Below, piece after piece: positions 26,464 to 34,858 of a stretch of 53,690 bases of DNA (position 1 is its first letter; the number at the start of each line of letters is the position of its first letter). Both the position numbers and the translations under genes were made by a program. The notes beneath the pieces were generated by a model. It was not told the DNA's origin. It worked only from the letters and a program-made list of their open reading frames with translations, and did not search any database. Source of the DNA: Syntrophaceae bacterium (lineage in GTDB: Bacteria; Desulfobacterota; BSN033; UBA1163); the NCBI GenBank assembly GCA_013388635.1, contig JACAEX010000049.1, positions 1 to 53,690 of the forward strand, written 5' to 3'.

Positions 26464-26883
26464 TTACTTAAGATGCTGAATCTCTGAAATGAACTTATCA
26501 ATTATTTTTAGACTTTCCTTTGTCTCTCTATATAATCTCCGATCATCCGTTTTCCAGTAGCCATGGATCAGCTGATGCCTAAGCTTGGTTAAGGGGATTA
26601 ATCGATTGGCAGTCTCTTCAGAAAGAAATCCTTTCTCCCTCATCCTTATTATTGCCTCCATATATTCCTCAACGACGATGTGGCTTTTTTTGGCCAATAC
26701 ATGGCGACAAATATTACAAATGGCCTCAATAAGGACAATCAATGTATATTTCATCGCCCGGATCATCATGGAATCCCGAATAAATTTATCACTATCCACC
26801 GATGTAATTTCTGTCAGAATACTCTCTGCTTCTCTGATTTCAGCTTCGTACTTCAAAATCTTCTCTTTATCCAGATTCGACAT
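26464..26883 (-). CDS. hepT: HepT-like HEPN toxin (pair A)
   Basis: HepT toxins are HEPN ribonucleases kept in check by AMPylation from MntA. The 139-residue protein carries the hallmark RX4HXY as LRHQLIHGYW with R102, H107 and Y109, and the preceding helices fit the DUF86/HepT fold. I chose ATG 26883, preceded by GGAG; it overlaps the mntA-like stop by 17 bases, the usual coupled arrangement. This is the only HEPN in the island with the canonical ribonuclease motif. Assigned to the family by motif and partner. Confidence 0.85.
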   Translation of the reverse strand: MSNLDKEKILKYEAEIREAESILTEITSVDSDKFIRDSMMIRAMKYTLIVLIEAICNICRHVLAKKSHIVVEEYMEAIIRMREKGFLSEETANRLIPLTKLRHQLIHGYWKTDDRRLYRETKESLKIIDKFISEIQHLK

Positions 26884-27340
26884 ATGTCTCTCCGACCAAT
26901 TCTCCAATCGATTCAATCCTTAAGTGATAATTATCCATAGCCTTTTCCCCAACTTCTTCAATAAAATTTGTTAATGCCTCCTCATCCTCTTTAAGAATAA
27001 GATATCTCCCTTTCAATAATTTGCTAACAAAAAAAATCGGCGCGTGATTCAGAAGGACCGCTTCAACAGGAACAATGTTTAAGCCTTTTGAAGATAGAAG
27101 AGAGTAAGCTTCTGCTTCAATGTTGGACTCCAATATATAGGTATATGTGTTCAGCTGATCTGGTTCGATATAAAGACCTATATCAATATCCCCATATTTT
27201 CCTTGAATGTCCGGGTTAACGAACGATCCATAAAGAAGAGCGAATTTGATCTCTTTATGTCTGTCCAAAAGCTCTTTAACGACCTCAACAATCTTCTCTT
27301 TCTGCTGGTCGTTTATCTCTCTTAAAGGCTTTATGGCCAT
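26867..27340 (-). CDS. mntA: MntA-like antitoxin adenylyltransferase (pair A)
   Basis: MntA-type enzymes AMPylate a tyrosine of HepT and neutralise it. The 157-residue protein has LLYGSFVNPDIQGKYGDIDIGLYI with G38, S39, D51 and D53; the loop between GS and DXD is 11 residues instead of the usual 10. ATG 27340 was used; GTG 27346 is possible, and both follow GAGGGAAGG. It is the first gene of the island and has a promoter-like sequence upstream. The remaining C-terminal part is not specifically recognised. Confidence 0.82.
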   Translation of the reverse strand: MAIKPLREINDQQKEKIVEVVKELLDRHKEIKFALLYGSFVNPDIQGKYGDIDIGLYIEPDQLNTYTYILESNIEAEAYSLLSSKGLNIVPVEAVLLNHAPIFFVSKLLKGRYLILKEDEEALTNFIEEVGEKAMDNYHLRIESIGELVGETYVESG

Positions 27341-27373
27341 TCCCACACCTTCCCTCTAAAATAATTTTAGACA

Positions 27374-27402
27374 TTTCTATCAAATCTAAAGTCAAATATC
27401 AA
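27374..27402 (-). promoter_or_regulatory. possible promoter of the nucleotidyltransferase/HEPN island
   Basis: On the minus strand TTGATA (27402-27397) and TAGAAA (27379-27374) are 17 bases apart, about 34 bases upstream of the mntA-like ATG. The 150-base spacer is AT-rich, so chance matches are likely. Confidence 0.4.
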
Positions 27403-27496
27403 TCAAAATTCATGGAGTCTGATTTTATAAAGAGGTTTAATCAAAGAACCTTTAGGTTGGTGGCTTTTTAAGGATTTCTTAATTCTACAAACATCT

Positions 27497-27856
27497 CTAA
27501 GGCGTGCTTTTCTTAAGCTCCTTAAACTCCAGTTCAAGAAGGGCATACCGTTGGGCCATTTCTTTATTTTGGCTGGTGAGTTTGGAAATGACCACCGAAA
27601 AATGGAAAACGATCAGAAGGAGAAAGAAAAAGGCAACGAGGACAATGGCCGACAGATAGAAAATCCCTGTTACCCTGCTGAAAAACTGAGAGAGAAAGAA
27701 TTCGGGCCACAGGGTTAATAAGAAAATCGCTATGCCCGTAAAAAGCCAGAGGATGGAATACTCTTCTCGAAGCCTGCCTTTCCGGATCAATTCGAAGGTG
27801 AGAAAAAACAGAATCACGCTCAATGCTCCGATGACCAGCTGAACCTTAAGCAACAT
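27497..27856 (-). CDS. DUF2304 membrane protein
   Basis: The 119-residue protein has three membrane segments (about 2-22, 34-52, 65-90) and a C-terminal coiled-coil-like tail. The pattern ELIRKGRLREEYSILWLFTGI is diagnostic of DUF2304, a family that accompanies GT2 polyprenyl-phosphate glycosyltransferases. It probably helps the adjacent transferase act at the membrane (inference). Its ATG has an excellent AGGAGG site and overlaps the GT2 stop by 11 bases. Confidence 0.85.
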   Translation of the reverse strand: MLLKVQLVIGALSVILFFLTFELIRKGRLREEYSILWLFTGIAIFLLTLWPEFFLSQFFSRVTGIFYLSAIVLVAFFFLLLIVFHFSVVISKLTSQNKEMAQRYALLELEFKELKKSTP

Positions 27857-28574
27857 CTTTTCCTCCTGTGACGAAACGGGGTTTTTTAAAGCAATCCACC
27901 AAAATTGCCAGAAGGACTTTGATCATATAGTAGATCGATCGGACTCTGGTGATAGAGGACTCTCCGGCATAACGTTTGCTCATGCCAATTGGAACTTCAG
28001 CCATTTTCAGTCCATACTGGTGAAGCAGGACCAATACCTCAGGCTCCGGGTAATCCTGGGGATAATCGAACGAAAATAATTGAATCGCCTTTCGATTCGC
28101 CGCTCTGAACCCGGAGGTAGGATCTGTGATCTTCTGTCCAACGATCCACGAGATCACTCTTGAGAAAATGGAAATGCCAATCCTTCTCATCCTTGAAGAT
28201 TTGAATTCCGAATCACCGATGAAACGCGAGCCGATCACCATATCCACTTCTCTCTCTTCTAATGCATTAAGGAGTTTAGGGATCTCTTTGGGATCATGTT
28301 GACCATCCCCATCCACCTGAATGGCAACCTCATAACCCTTCTGAAAGGCATATTTATAACCGGCCTGCATCGCCCCTCCAATGCCTAAATTAAAAGGAAG
28401 ATCCAAAACAAGGGCTCCATTCTCTCTTGCAATATCGGACGTCCGATCCCTGGACCCATCATTCACCACCAAGACATCCGCTCGTGGAAGATGATTCTTA
28501 ACCCCTTGAACCACCTCTCTTATCGCCCCTTCTTCGTTATAAGCTGGAATGATCACCAAAACTCTTTCATTCAT
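27846..28574 (-). CDS. GT2 glycosyltransferase, dolichyl/polyprenyl-phosphate sugar synthase type
   Basis: The 242-residue protein has the GT-A start VLVIIPAYNEEGAIREVV, VVNDGSRDRT and the metal-binding QVDGDGQHDP, followed by GSRFIGDSEF, the pattern of DPM1-like enzymes that load one sugar onto a polyprenyl phosphate. It has no C-terminal membrane domain, and the overlapping DUF2304 gene may compensate. The donor sugar cannot be read from the sequence. Confidence 0.88.
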   Translation of the reverse strand: MNERVLVIIPAYNEEGAIREVVQGVKNHLPRADVLVVNDGSRDRTSDIARENGALVLDLPFNLGIGGAMQAGYKYAFQKGYEVAIQVDGDGQHDPKEIPKLLNALEEREVDMVIGSRFIGDSEFKSSRMRRIGISIFSRVISWIVGQKITDPTSGFRAANRKAIQLFSFDYPQDYPEPEVLVLLHQYGLKMAEVPIGMSKRYAGESSITRVRSIYYMIKVLLAILVDCFKKPRFVTGGKDVA

Positions 28575-28595
28575 TTACACTTGCACCTGATCTCG

Positions 28596-29558
28596 TTATG
28601 ATGTTTTTGGAGGTAGAACATAATGGTCAGGCCAATAAGGATTGAAAGACTTCAAGCTTTCCAGCAGGATCCCCACTTGATTCCCATCCCCTCTCAGCCA
28701 TGTTCTCAGCGTCCAACCAACCACGATAAAAAAAAGGCAAGTTTTATAAACAACTCTGTGTGAAAATGAAAAGTGTTTTTGTATATAATGCAAATAAGCT
28801 TCTACAAAATAACGCTTAGTCAAGGGGTTATGATAAGCGCTCTTTCCTGCAAAATGGGTCATCGAGGCCTCTGAGATCAAAAAAGCGTGGTATCCACGCC
28901 GTGCGATACGTTGACCAAAGTCAGCATCTTCAAAGTACAAAAAGTATCGCTCATCAAATCCCCCCATTTTCTTAAAAAAATCTAACCGAGTGACCAAGCA
29001 GGCTCCTGTAATATACCCGTTATATTTGATCGGGTCGATCGTTTCACTTTGATTCCATATATCTAATAGAAAACGCCTCGGTTTTTTCAACCGTCTTCCC
29101 CGCAATAGTAAGGAAATCGGATACTTTATTATATTTATGATATGGGGTAACGAGCGGCAAATGGGTTGAGGTTTTCCAAACTCATCAACGGTACGGGGAC
29201 CGACAACGCAATCCGCTGCATACTTTTCTAAGAAATCTAACAAAATCCTTAAGGCCCCTGGAGAAAGCTCGGTATCAGGGTTCAGGATACATAGATAGCG
29301 TCCGGTTGCCGAGTTTACACCCTGGTTTACCCCTCGAGCAAACCCCTCATTTCTTCGATTTTTAATCATAATCGCATCTGGAAACTGAGCCCGAACCACG
29401 TCCAAAATGTTATCCTCTGAACCGTTATCTACAATGATGATCTCAAGTGTGAGCCCTTGCGCCGCTTGATAAATAGATCCGATACATCGTGAAATAAAAT
29501 CCTCGGACTTATAAGTCACGATGACCACACTCAGGTCAGGCAGGTTTTTGACTCCCAT
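28596..29558 (-). CDS. GT2 glycosyltransferase (rhamnosyltransferase-like)
   Basis: The 320-residue protein starts LSVVIVTYKSEDFISRCIGS and has IIVDNGSEDN, NEGFARGVNQG and the DXD-equivalent LNPDTELS, the pattern of WbbL/RfbF-like rhamnosyltransferases. GACLVTRLDFFKKMGGFDERYF marks the acceptor-side region. A hydrophobic stretch near the C-terminus may anchor it to the membrane. I used ATG 29558 rather than TTG 29579. It lies within a run of minus-strand glycan genes. Confidence 0.87.
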   Translation of the reverse strand: MGVKNLPDLSVVIVTYKSEDFISRCIGSIYQAAQGLTLEIIIVDNGSEDNILDVVRAQFPDAIMIKNRRNEGFARGVNQGVNSATGRYLCILNPDTELSPGALRILLDFLEKYAADCVVGPRTVDEFGKPQPICRSLPHIINIIKYPISLLLRGRRLKKPRRFLLDIWNQSETIDPIKYNGYITGACLVTRLDFFKKMGGFDERYFLYFEDADFGQRIARRGYHAFLISEASMTHFAGKSAYHNPLTKRYFVEAYLHYIQKHFSFSHRVVYKTCLFFIVVGWTLRTWLRGDGNQVGILLESLKSFNPYWPDHYVLPPKTS

Positions 29559-29594
29559 GACTCTCTCTCGTTTAGCCAACTATCCCTTTTTACC

Positions 29595-30818
29595 CTATTT
29601 CCATTCAATCTTTGCCCTTTTAAAAACATCCTCGACGAGGTCTATATTTTTCTCCCAGTTAAACCGCTCCACCACCTTCCTTCTTCCATTTTCCCCCATT
29701 CTCTTAGAGAGATCCGGATGGTTCATTAGATAAAGAATCTTCGAGGAAAGTTGTTCTACATTCCCAAACTCAACTAAGAAACCGTCTCGATCCTCTTCAA
29801 TAACTTCTGAAACCGCACCGATTCTGGCGCCGATCACTGGTTTGCCACATTTCCAAGCCTCGAGATAGACGATCCCGAAAGAGTCATACCTTGATGGCAT
29901 GACAAGGACATCGCATGCGTCAAAGGCATCCTTCTTTTCTTCCTCCTTGAGATATCCAAGATCGAGTAGGTTTGATTGATCAAGTATATGTTTCTTCTCT
30001 CTCCACACCCTTGTAGGCAATCCGACACTGACCAAGACCAGGCCCTCTATCCTATGCTTGATCCTTTCCACTGCCTTTAAAACGTGAACAGCCCCTTTAT
30101 CATATCCTTTCGGCCCCGCAAAGAGGATAAGTTTTTTTCCCCCCAACCCGTATTTCTTCCGGAATCTCTCTCCGTCAACGTTTTCCCATTCATTTAACTC
30201 GATTCCCATTGGAATCAAGATAATTTTGCAAGGATCGATTCCTATGCTAATCATTCTCTCTTTTTCAAAATGGGTACAGGCGATGACAAACGCTGCATCC
30301 TGAAGGATTTTCCACAGAAGTGGATTTCGAAATCTTGGATCTTCGAAGTGAATAAACGGCGAACAGACAAAAGGTATTCTTAGGGCCTTGCAAGCTTTCC
30401 AAACAAGGTAGACAAGTGCAAAAGGAGAAGGAGTAACGTGGATAACATCATATCTCTCATTCCGGAATTCTCCCTTCAGATTCGAAAGGTAAGGGCCGGC
30501 AGAGAGAAAAGAGACGATGTTTCTAAACGAACCAGGAAGTAACCCTCCCGCGATTCTTTCGAATAGATACATGGTAGAGGTGACCTGCCATCGAGTTCTC
30601 AGCCGCTTGACTCTCAGTCCGTCCATCCTCTCTTCTTTGACTGAGGAATATTTTCCGAATAGAGGGTCGGCCCATCCTCTTCCTGTAATGGCATTGGCAG
30701 TCAAGATCGTAACGGGATGTCCTTTTCCTGCAAGCCTACGAGAAATATCCCGAACATACCTCGAGCTACCGAAAAGCGTGCCTGGAAGATAAATAGGAAC
30801 AACCTGGCATATCTTCAT
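29595..30818 (-). CDS. GT4 family glycosyltransferase
   Basis: The 407-residue GT-B enzyme has an N-terminal acceptor domain with GTLFGSSRYVRDISRRLAGKGHPVTILT and a C-terminal nucleotide-sugar domain with LILFAGPKGYDKGAVHVLKAV, VLVMPSRYDSFGIVYLEAWKCGKPVIG and the EX7E-like segment. Typical of exopolysaccharide and O-antigen assembly; acceptor and donor are unknown. A 221-base gap of no recognised content separates it from the flippase gene upstream. Confidence 0.9.
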   Translation of the reverse strand: MKICQVVPIYLPGTLFGSSRYVRDISRRLAGKGHPVTILTANAITGRGWADPLFGKYSSVKEERMDGLRVKRLRTRWQVTSTMYLFERIAGGLLPGSFRNIVSFLSAGPYLSNLKGEFRNERYDVIHVTPSPFALVYLVWKACKALRIPFVCSPFIHFEDPRFRNPLLWKILQDAAFVIACTHFEKERMISIGIDPCKIILIPMGIELNEWENVDGERFRKKYGLGGKKLILFAGPKGYDKGAVHVLKAVERIKHRIEGLVLVSVGLPTRVWREKKHILDQSNLLDLGYLKEEEKKDAFDACDVLVMPSRYDSFGIVYLEAWKCGKPVIGARIGAVSEVIEEDRDGFLVEFGNVEQLSSKILYLMNHPDLSKRMGENGRRKVVERFNWEKNIDLVEDVFKRAKIEWK

Positions 30819-31039
30819 CTGATGCTATTTAACGATCTATGGGAGCTTTTGTCAAGAATCAGGCCATAGAATGGCAAAGCGTAAAGTCTAATGCCAACCG
30901 AGACAGCGAGTGATTCCCACAGGTCAGTATGATAAACTTCCTTAGCGGACACAACCGAGCCAGTACCACTTGCCGATCCAAAGCTCCACTCTCTATACAA
31001 ACATCAATAACTTCGACCTAATACCATTTTCTTTTATAC

Positions 31040-32461
31040 CTATGAAAGCCAGCCCTTTATATTGTAAAGCTCCTCTTTAGAGTAAATTCGGCTCGAAAAT
31101 AAACTCACACAGTAAATTACTACGGCTCCCAATAATATAATAAAGATGTTCCACCCCCGGAGCCAGTAAATGAAAAATCCCATTACCCCTAAAGATAAGA
31201 ATATTTTTAAAAAAGAAACATCGAAGACAGACTCCCCCCAGTAATACTTCAACACCTGATATTGCAGGACCAGGTTTACCCCCTCCGTTGCCAAGAAAGC
31301 AATAGCTGCTCCCGTATACCCATGATAAGGTATCAGAATTAGATTCAAGGTTACATTCAACATCGTATTGAAGGCATAAATATATGCCAATTGTCTTTGC
31401 CTCCCAATGGCAACCAAACAATTACCGGTAAAGTTCGTTAAAAAGAGGATGGGCGTCACCCAGATCAATATTTTTAAGACTTCGCTCGACTCATAGAACT
31501 CATTTCCATAAAGAAGAGATACGATCTCTTTGTTCAAAAGCATCCCGCCCACCGCAATAGGAAGGCCTAAGGCGCTCAAAACCTTAAACATATTTTTGTA
31601 AATAAGAAAGGTCTTTTCTTTACTGACCCTATTTTCTCTTGAAATAATGGGCAAAGCGGCAAGAACAACACTGTTTGAAATGATCATAAAGGTTATGACG
31701 ATCACATCCACCGCTCCATAAATCCCTGTTGCGTCTGCCCCTTTCCATTTAAGTAATAAAATCTTATTAATCTGCGAGTAAAAAGTTGCAAAAGCGATCA
31801 TGAGAGCAATAGGAAAGCTATCTTTTATCGTAGGCCAGAGGCTCGCCAATCCTTTTCTAAATGAAAGATGAAAAAACCTCATTTCAACCAATACCCAGCT
31901 TCCAATCAGATTCAGCACACTAAAAATGAGCAGAACAAGAGAGATACAAATCAAATTCCACCCTATATGGATCGCCCACAAGATGCCGAGGAGAAGCAGT
32001 GACCGATGGCTGAAATTAAAATATGCCTCATATTCTGCCCTTTCAAAAGCAATGAACACTGAGCGGAACGAATTTGAAAGAAAATTTAACGCTGTCCAAA
32101 TACCAAAGATGAGGACCAGAAGCCCTTCCAAATATCTCGTTTCAAAACAAATGACATACACCGAAAGCACCAATAGCCCGGTAATACAGGATATAATTTG
32201 AAACTTAAGCTTCGAAGAAAAGATCAGCGAAGCGTCCGCTCGATCTTTAGCTATATCCCGGATAATTAACCTCCCGAGACCAAAGTCCCAAAAAAAAGTA
32301 AAGAGACTTCCAAAGGCAACCGCGTAAACCAATCTTCCATAATCTCCCTTTCCCAGGTATCTGGCTAAATAAATCCCCACAAAAAAGGATAGAACCTTTT
32401 CAATGACCTGCGACGACGTAAGAAAAACAGAGTTTCTACCGATCGATTTAAAGGATGACAT
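31040..32461 (-). CDS. wzx: oligosaccharide flippase (Wzx family)
   Basis: The 473-residue, very hydrophobic protein has about 12-14 predicted membrane segments and the N-terminal pattern SIGRNSVFLTSSQVIEKVLSF then YLARYLGKGDYGRLVYA, as in Wzx/RfbX repeat-unit flippases. It would move polyprenyl-linked repeat units to the periplasm. The gene is AT-richer than the housekeeping half, common for polysaccharide clusters. Located between the GT4 gene and the polymerase gene. Confidence 0.9.
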   Translation of the reverse strand: MSSFKSIGRNSVFLTSSQVIEKVLSFFVGIYLARYLGKGDYGRLVYAVAFGSLFTFFWDFGLGRLIIRDIAKDRADASLIFSSKLKFQIISCITGLLVLSVYVICFETRYLEGLLVLIFGIWTALNFLSNSFRSVFIAFERAEYEAYFNFSHRSLLLLGILWAIHIGWNLICISLVLLIFSVLNLIGSWVLVEMRFFHLSFRKGLASLWPTIKDSFPIALMIAFATFYSQINKILLLKWKGADATGIYGAVDVIVITFMIISNSVVLAALPIISRENRVSKEKTFLIYKNMFKVLSALGLPIAVGGMLLNKEIVSLLYGNEFYESSEVLKILIWVTPILFLTNFTGNCLVAIGRQRQLAYIYAFNTMLNVTLNLILIPYHGYTGAAIAFLATEGVNLVLQYQVLKYYWGESVFDVSFLKIFLSLGVMGFFIYWLRGWNIFIILLGAVVIYCVSLFSSRIYSKEELYNIKGWLS

Positions 32462-32482
32462 AGGGATTCTAATCGTATGATT

Positions 32483-32590
32483 TCAGACTTCAGACCTTAG
32501 ACTTTAAACATCAGACCTTCCTATGCAGGAGATTAATCCTTCCCCTTAAGTCTAATGTCTGATGTCCGACGTCTGAGGTCTATCGTCTAA
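32483..32590. repeat. CAGAC/GTCTG low-complexity inverted repeat
   Basis: Units such as CAGACTTCAGACC and CATCAGACC on the left (32483-32518) are mirrored by GTCTAATGTCTGATGTC and GTCTGAGGTC on the right (32549-32581). It fills the polymerase-flippase gap. Confidence 0.5.
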
Positions 32591-32593
32591 TTT

Positions 32594-34597
32594 TTATGAT
32601 GACCAATAAATTTTTCCAACGGCAGGACCAAGATCCCATGGGTAAAGCGTTCCATCTGTTAGGTATGGGTTCCAAGTTCGGCTGGCTTCGAGCTTAAGCC
32701 TGACCTCCGCCCCCTCGATATTCTCGACCGAGTATTTTAAGACATGCCAATTATTATCATTAAATTCCAGATGATCAATAAGCCTTTTATTCATAAAAAC
32801 CTTGACCTTGACCGGTTTCTCCTTGATATCCGGGTTTCCTAACTTAACGGGGATTTGCACCCATCTTCCACTTTTTTCGAGAGGCATAAGAACAACCTTC
32901 TCCCCCCAACGATATTCCTTTCCCTCCTCCTTAAATACCTCTTTATATAGCCCGATACTTCTCTCCGGCAAAAAAGAGAGCTGAGACCTCTGATAAATCT
33001 GAAAAGGAATGGTTAGGAGGATGATTATCGATAGCCCAATCAATAACTTCTTATCAAATGGCTTTCGATGGACCTGGGCCACCTCCTCTCCTTTTTCATC
33101 CGCGAAAAGAAGACCAATGAATAACCAGAACATCAACATCATCTCAATATTCCAAAGGTAGCCATCCCCAAAAAATGTAAAAACAAAGCCCATGATTCCA
33201 AACCACAACCCCAATCTTTTAAGATCGCCGCCTTCTTTCATTATTTGAAACCCTTTAACAACAACCTTCCACAATATCCACAAAAAAGCAAAGAGTCCTA
33301 CCAGACCCATCTCCACCGCTATTTGAAGGAAATAGTTATGAGGATGATAATCACATTCTTTGTTCCAGGGATAGCCATAACTATATTTCGGCAGTATAAA
33401 ATTGAACTCCCCTATTCCAACCCCCCATAAAGGAAAATCTTCTAATATTTTAAGAGAAACTTTCCATATAGCTGCCCGACCTTCTAACTTCCGATCAATA
33501 GGAATACCCCAGTTCAAGTCTTCCCTCAGCAACCCAATGACATTCCTTTTACTTAAATACATATAGAAAGAACCAAAAATTACAACGAGGCAAATCGAAA
33601 ACACAATGGCCCATTTCCATTTCACAATCTTTAGAAAAGACCTAATACTTCCCTCCTTTATAAAGGAAATAGAAGAATAGATTCCCATGAAAATTAAAAG
33701 CAGAGTAAATGCAATCCATGAATTTTTAGACCTGGTGAGGATCAAGGCCATTACAGAAACCACAGTCAAAATCCAGAGAAGCATCTTCTTAAGGAAAGGT
33801 TTATCCATCGAATAAAAAATTGAAAAGGGAAAAATACATATAAGATAACCTGCAAAAAGATTTGGGTGGTTAAACATGGAGAACATTCTCATTGCAAACC
33901 TTCCATGTCCGAGTGTGCCGCCAAAATATTGGATAAATCCTAAGATAATTACGCTCCCCCACCCTAAAAGCAGAAAAGCATAAATCCGATTTAAAATCTT
34001 TTTTTTCGCTAAAACATTTGTGGCAATGAAGAAGCAAAATATTCCTTCTAACATCTTAAAAACAGATTTAAAGATATAAGAATAGTCATACGGATTGTGT
34101 ATAAACAGCAATCTCTTTAAAACACTAAAAACCTTCTCCTTATAAAAGTAATCGAACGGGTAATGGGTAATTGAGGACGAAAGAAAGGAGCTGATCAATA
34201 CTAAACTAAATATAATAATTGCTAAATCGATACTATTCTTAAAAAAGACAACTTTTTCCTTATCAAAAATAATTTTCAATAGATAAGCGTTTAATAAACA
34301 TAAAAAGATCAATTCGGAAGGAGAAAAATAAGCGAGATTTAGGAGCCTTGGAACATCACTCAACAAAGGAAGGGTGAGCACAAAAAAATAGAAAGCATAC
34401 TCAAGAAAGAAGTAACAAAGGGGAATAACAAATACAAACCCTAAGAAAGCGAGAGGATTTCTCGCGAAGAGAGCAAAATGGAAAAGGAAGTAGCTAATTA
34501 AAATAAATAGAACAACTTCGCTCCCCTTTTTAAAATAATGCATTGAATTAGTCCCAATTTTCATCAACCTATTCGCTTCAAAAATGTTATCCTGCAT
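32594..34597 (-). CDS. O-antigen polymerase/ligase family protein (Wzy_C) with extra C-terminal domain
   Basis: The 667-residue protein has about 12 membrane segments up to roughly residue 515 and the large periplasmic loop of the Wzy_C/WaaL family, with FNHPNLFAGY, ILEDFPLWGVGIGEF and the diagnostic HPHNYFLQIAVEMGLVG. After the last membrane segment (LLIGLSIIILLTIPFQIY) about 140 residues form a non-membrane domain rich in beta-strand-like sequence. It could be the polymerase Wzy or a ligase; the sequence does not decide. Met12 or Met19 are alternative starts. The gene is AT-rich. Confidence 0.82.
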   Translation of the reverse strand: MQDNIFEANRLMKIGTNSMHYFKKGSEVVLFILISYFLFHFALFARNPLAFLGFVFVIPLCYFFLEYAFYFFVLTLPLLSDVPRLLNLAYFSPSELIFLCLLNAYLLKIIFDKEKVVFFKNSIDLAIIIFSLVLISSFLSSSITHYPFDYFYKEKVFSVLKRLLFIHNPYDYSYIFKSVFKMLEGIFCFFIATNVLAKKKILNRIYAFLLLGWGSVIILGFIQYFGGTLGHGRFAMRMFSMFNHPNLFAGYLICIFPFSIFYSMDKPFLKKMLLWILTVVSVMALILTRSKNSWIAFTLLLIFMGIYSSISFIKEGSIRSFLKIVKWKWAIVFSICLVVIFGSFYMYLSKRNVIGLLREDLNWGIPIDRKLEGRAAIWKVSLKILEDFPLWGVGIGEFNFILPKYSYGYPWNKECDYHPHNYFLQIAVEMGLVGLFAFLWILWKVVVKGFQIMKEGGDLKRLGLWFGIMGFVFTFFGDGYLWNIEMMLMFWLFIGLLFADEKGEEVAQVHRKPFDKKLLIGLSIIILLTIPFQIYQRSQLSFLPERSIGLYKEVFKEEGKEYRWGEKVVLMPLEKSGRWVQIPVKLGNPDIKEKPVKVKVFMNKRLIDHLEFNDNNWHVLKYSVENIEGAEVRLKLEASRTWNPYLTDGTLYPWDLGPAVGKIYWSS

Positions 34598-34858
34598 AAT
34601 AAGGTAAACCCGTAGATTCCCACCTTAAAGGAGAGGGATATCCTAAATCTAGGACTTTCGGGATCATACCGGGTAAGTTAGCGTCTAAATAAGGATAAAT
34701 ACATTTTTGGCTTAAAACAAAAAATAGCAATGGTGAGGCCTCGGATCATATTTAAGCTATTCAAAATATCCAGGATTTAACGATTGATGAAAGGAAGAGG
34801 AAGGTTTTGTGACTGATGGAATGGCTAAAAAATGCGCAGTGAATTAAGAGATCAAGTC

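Noticed and set aside
30815-31000. 61-codon minus-strand frame in the flippase-GT4 gap
   Set aside because: No ribosome-binding site, no family features, and it would only partly fill a 221-base gap.
34598-34858. 261-base gap upstream of the polymerase gene searched for a gene or promoter
   Set aside because: Only a short TCCTA/TAGGA palindrome (34641-34654) and no convincing promoter or reading frame.
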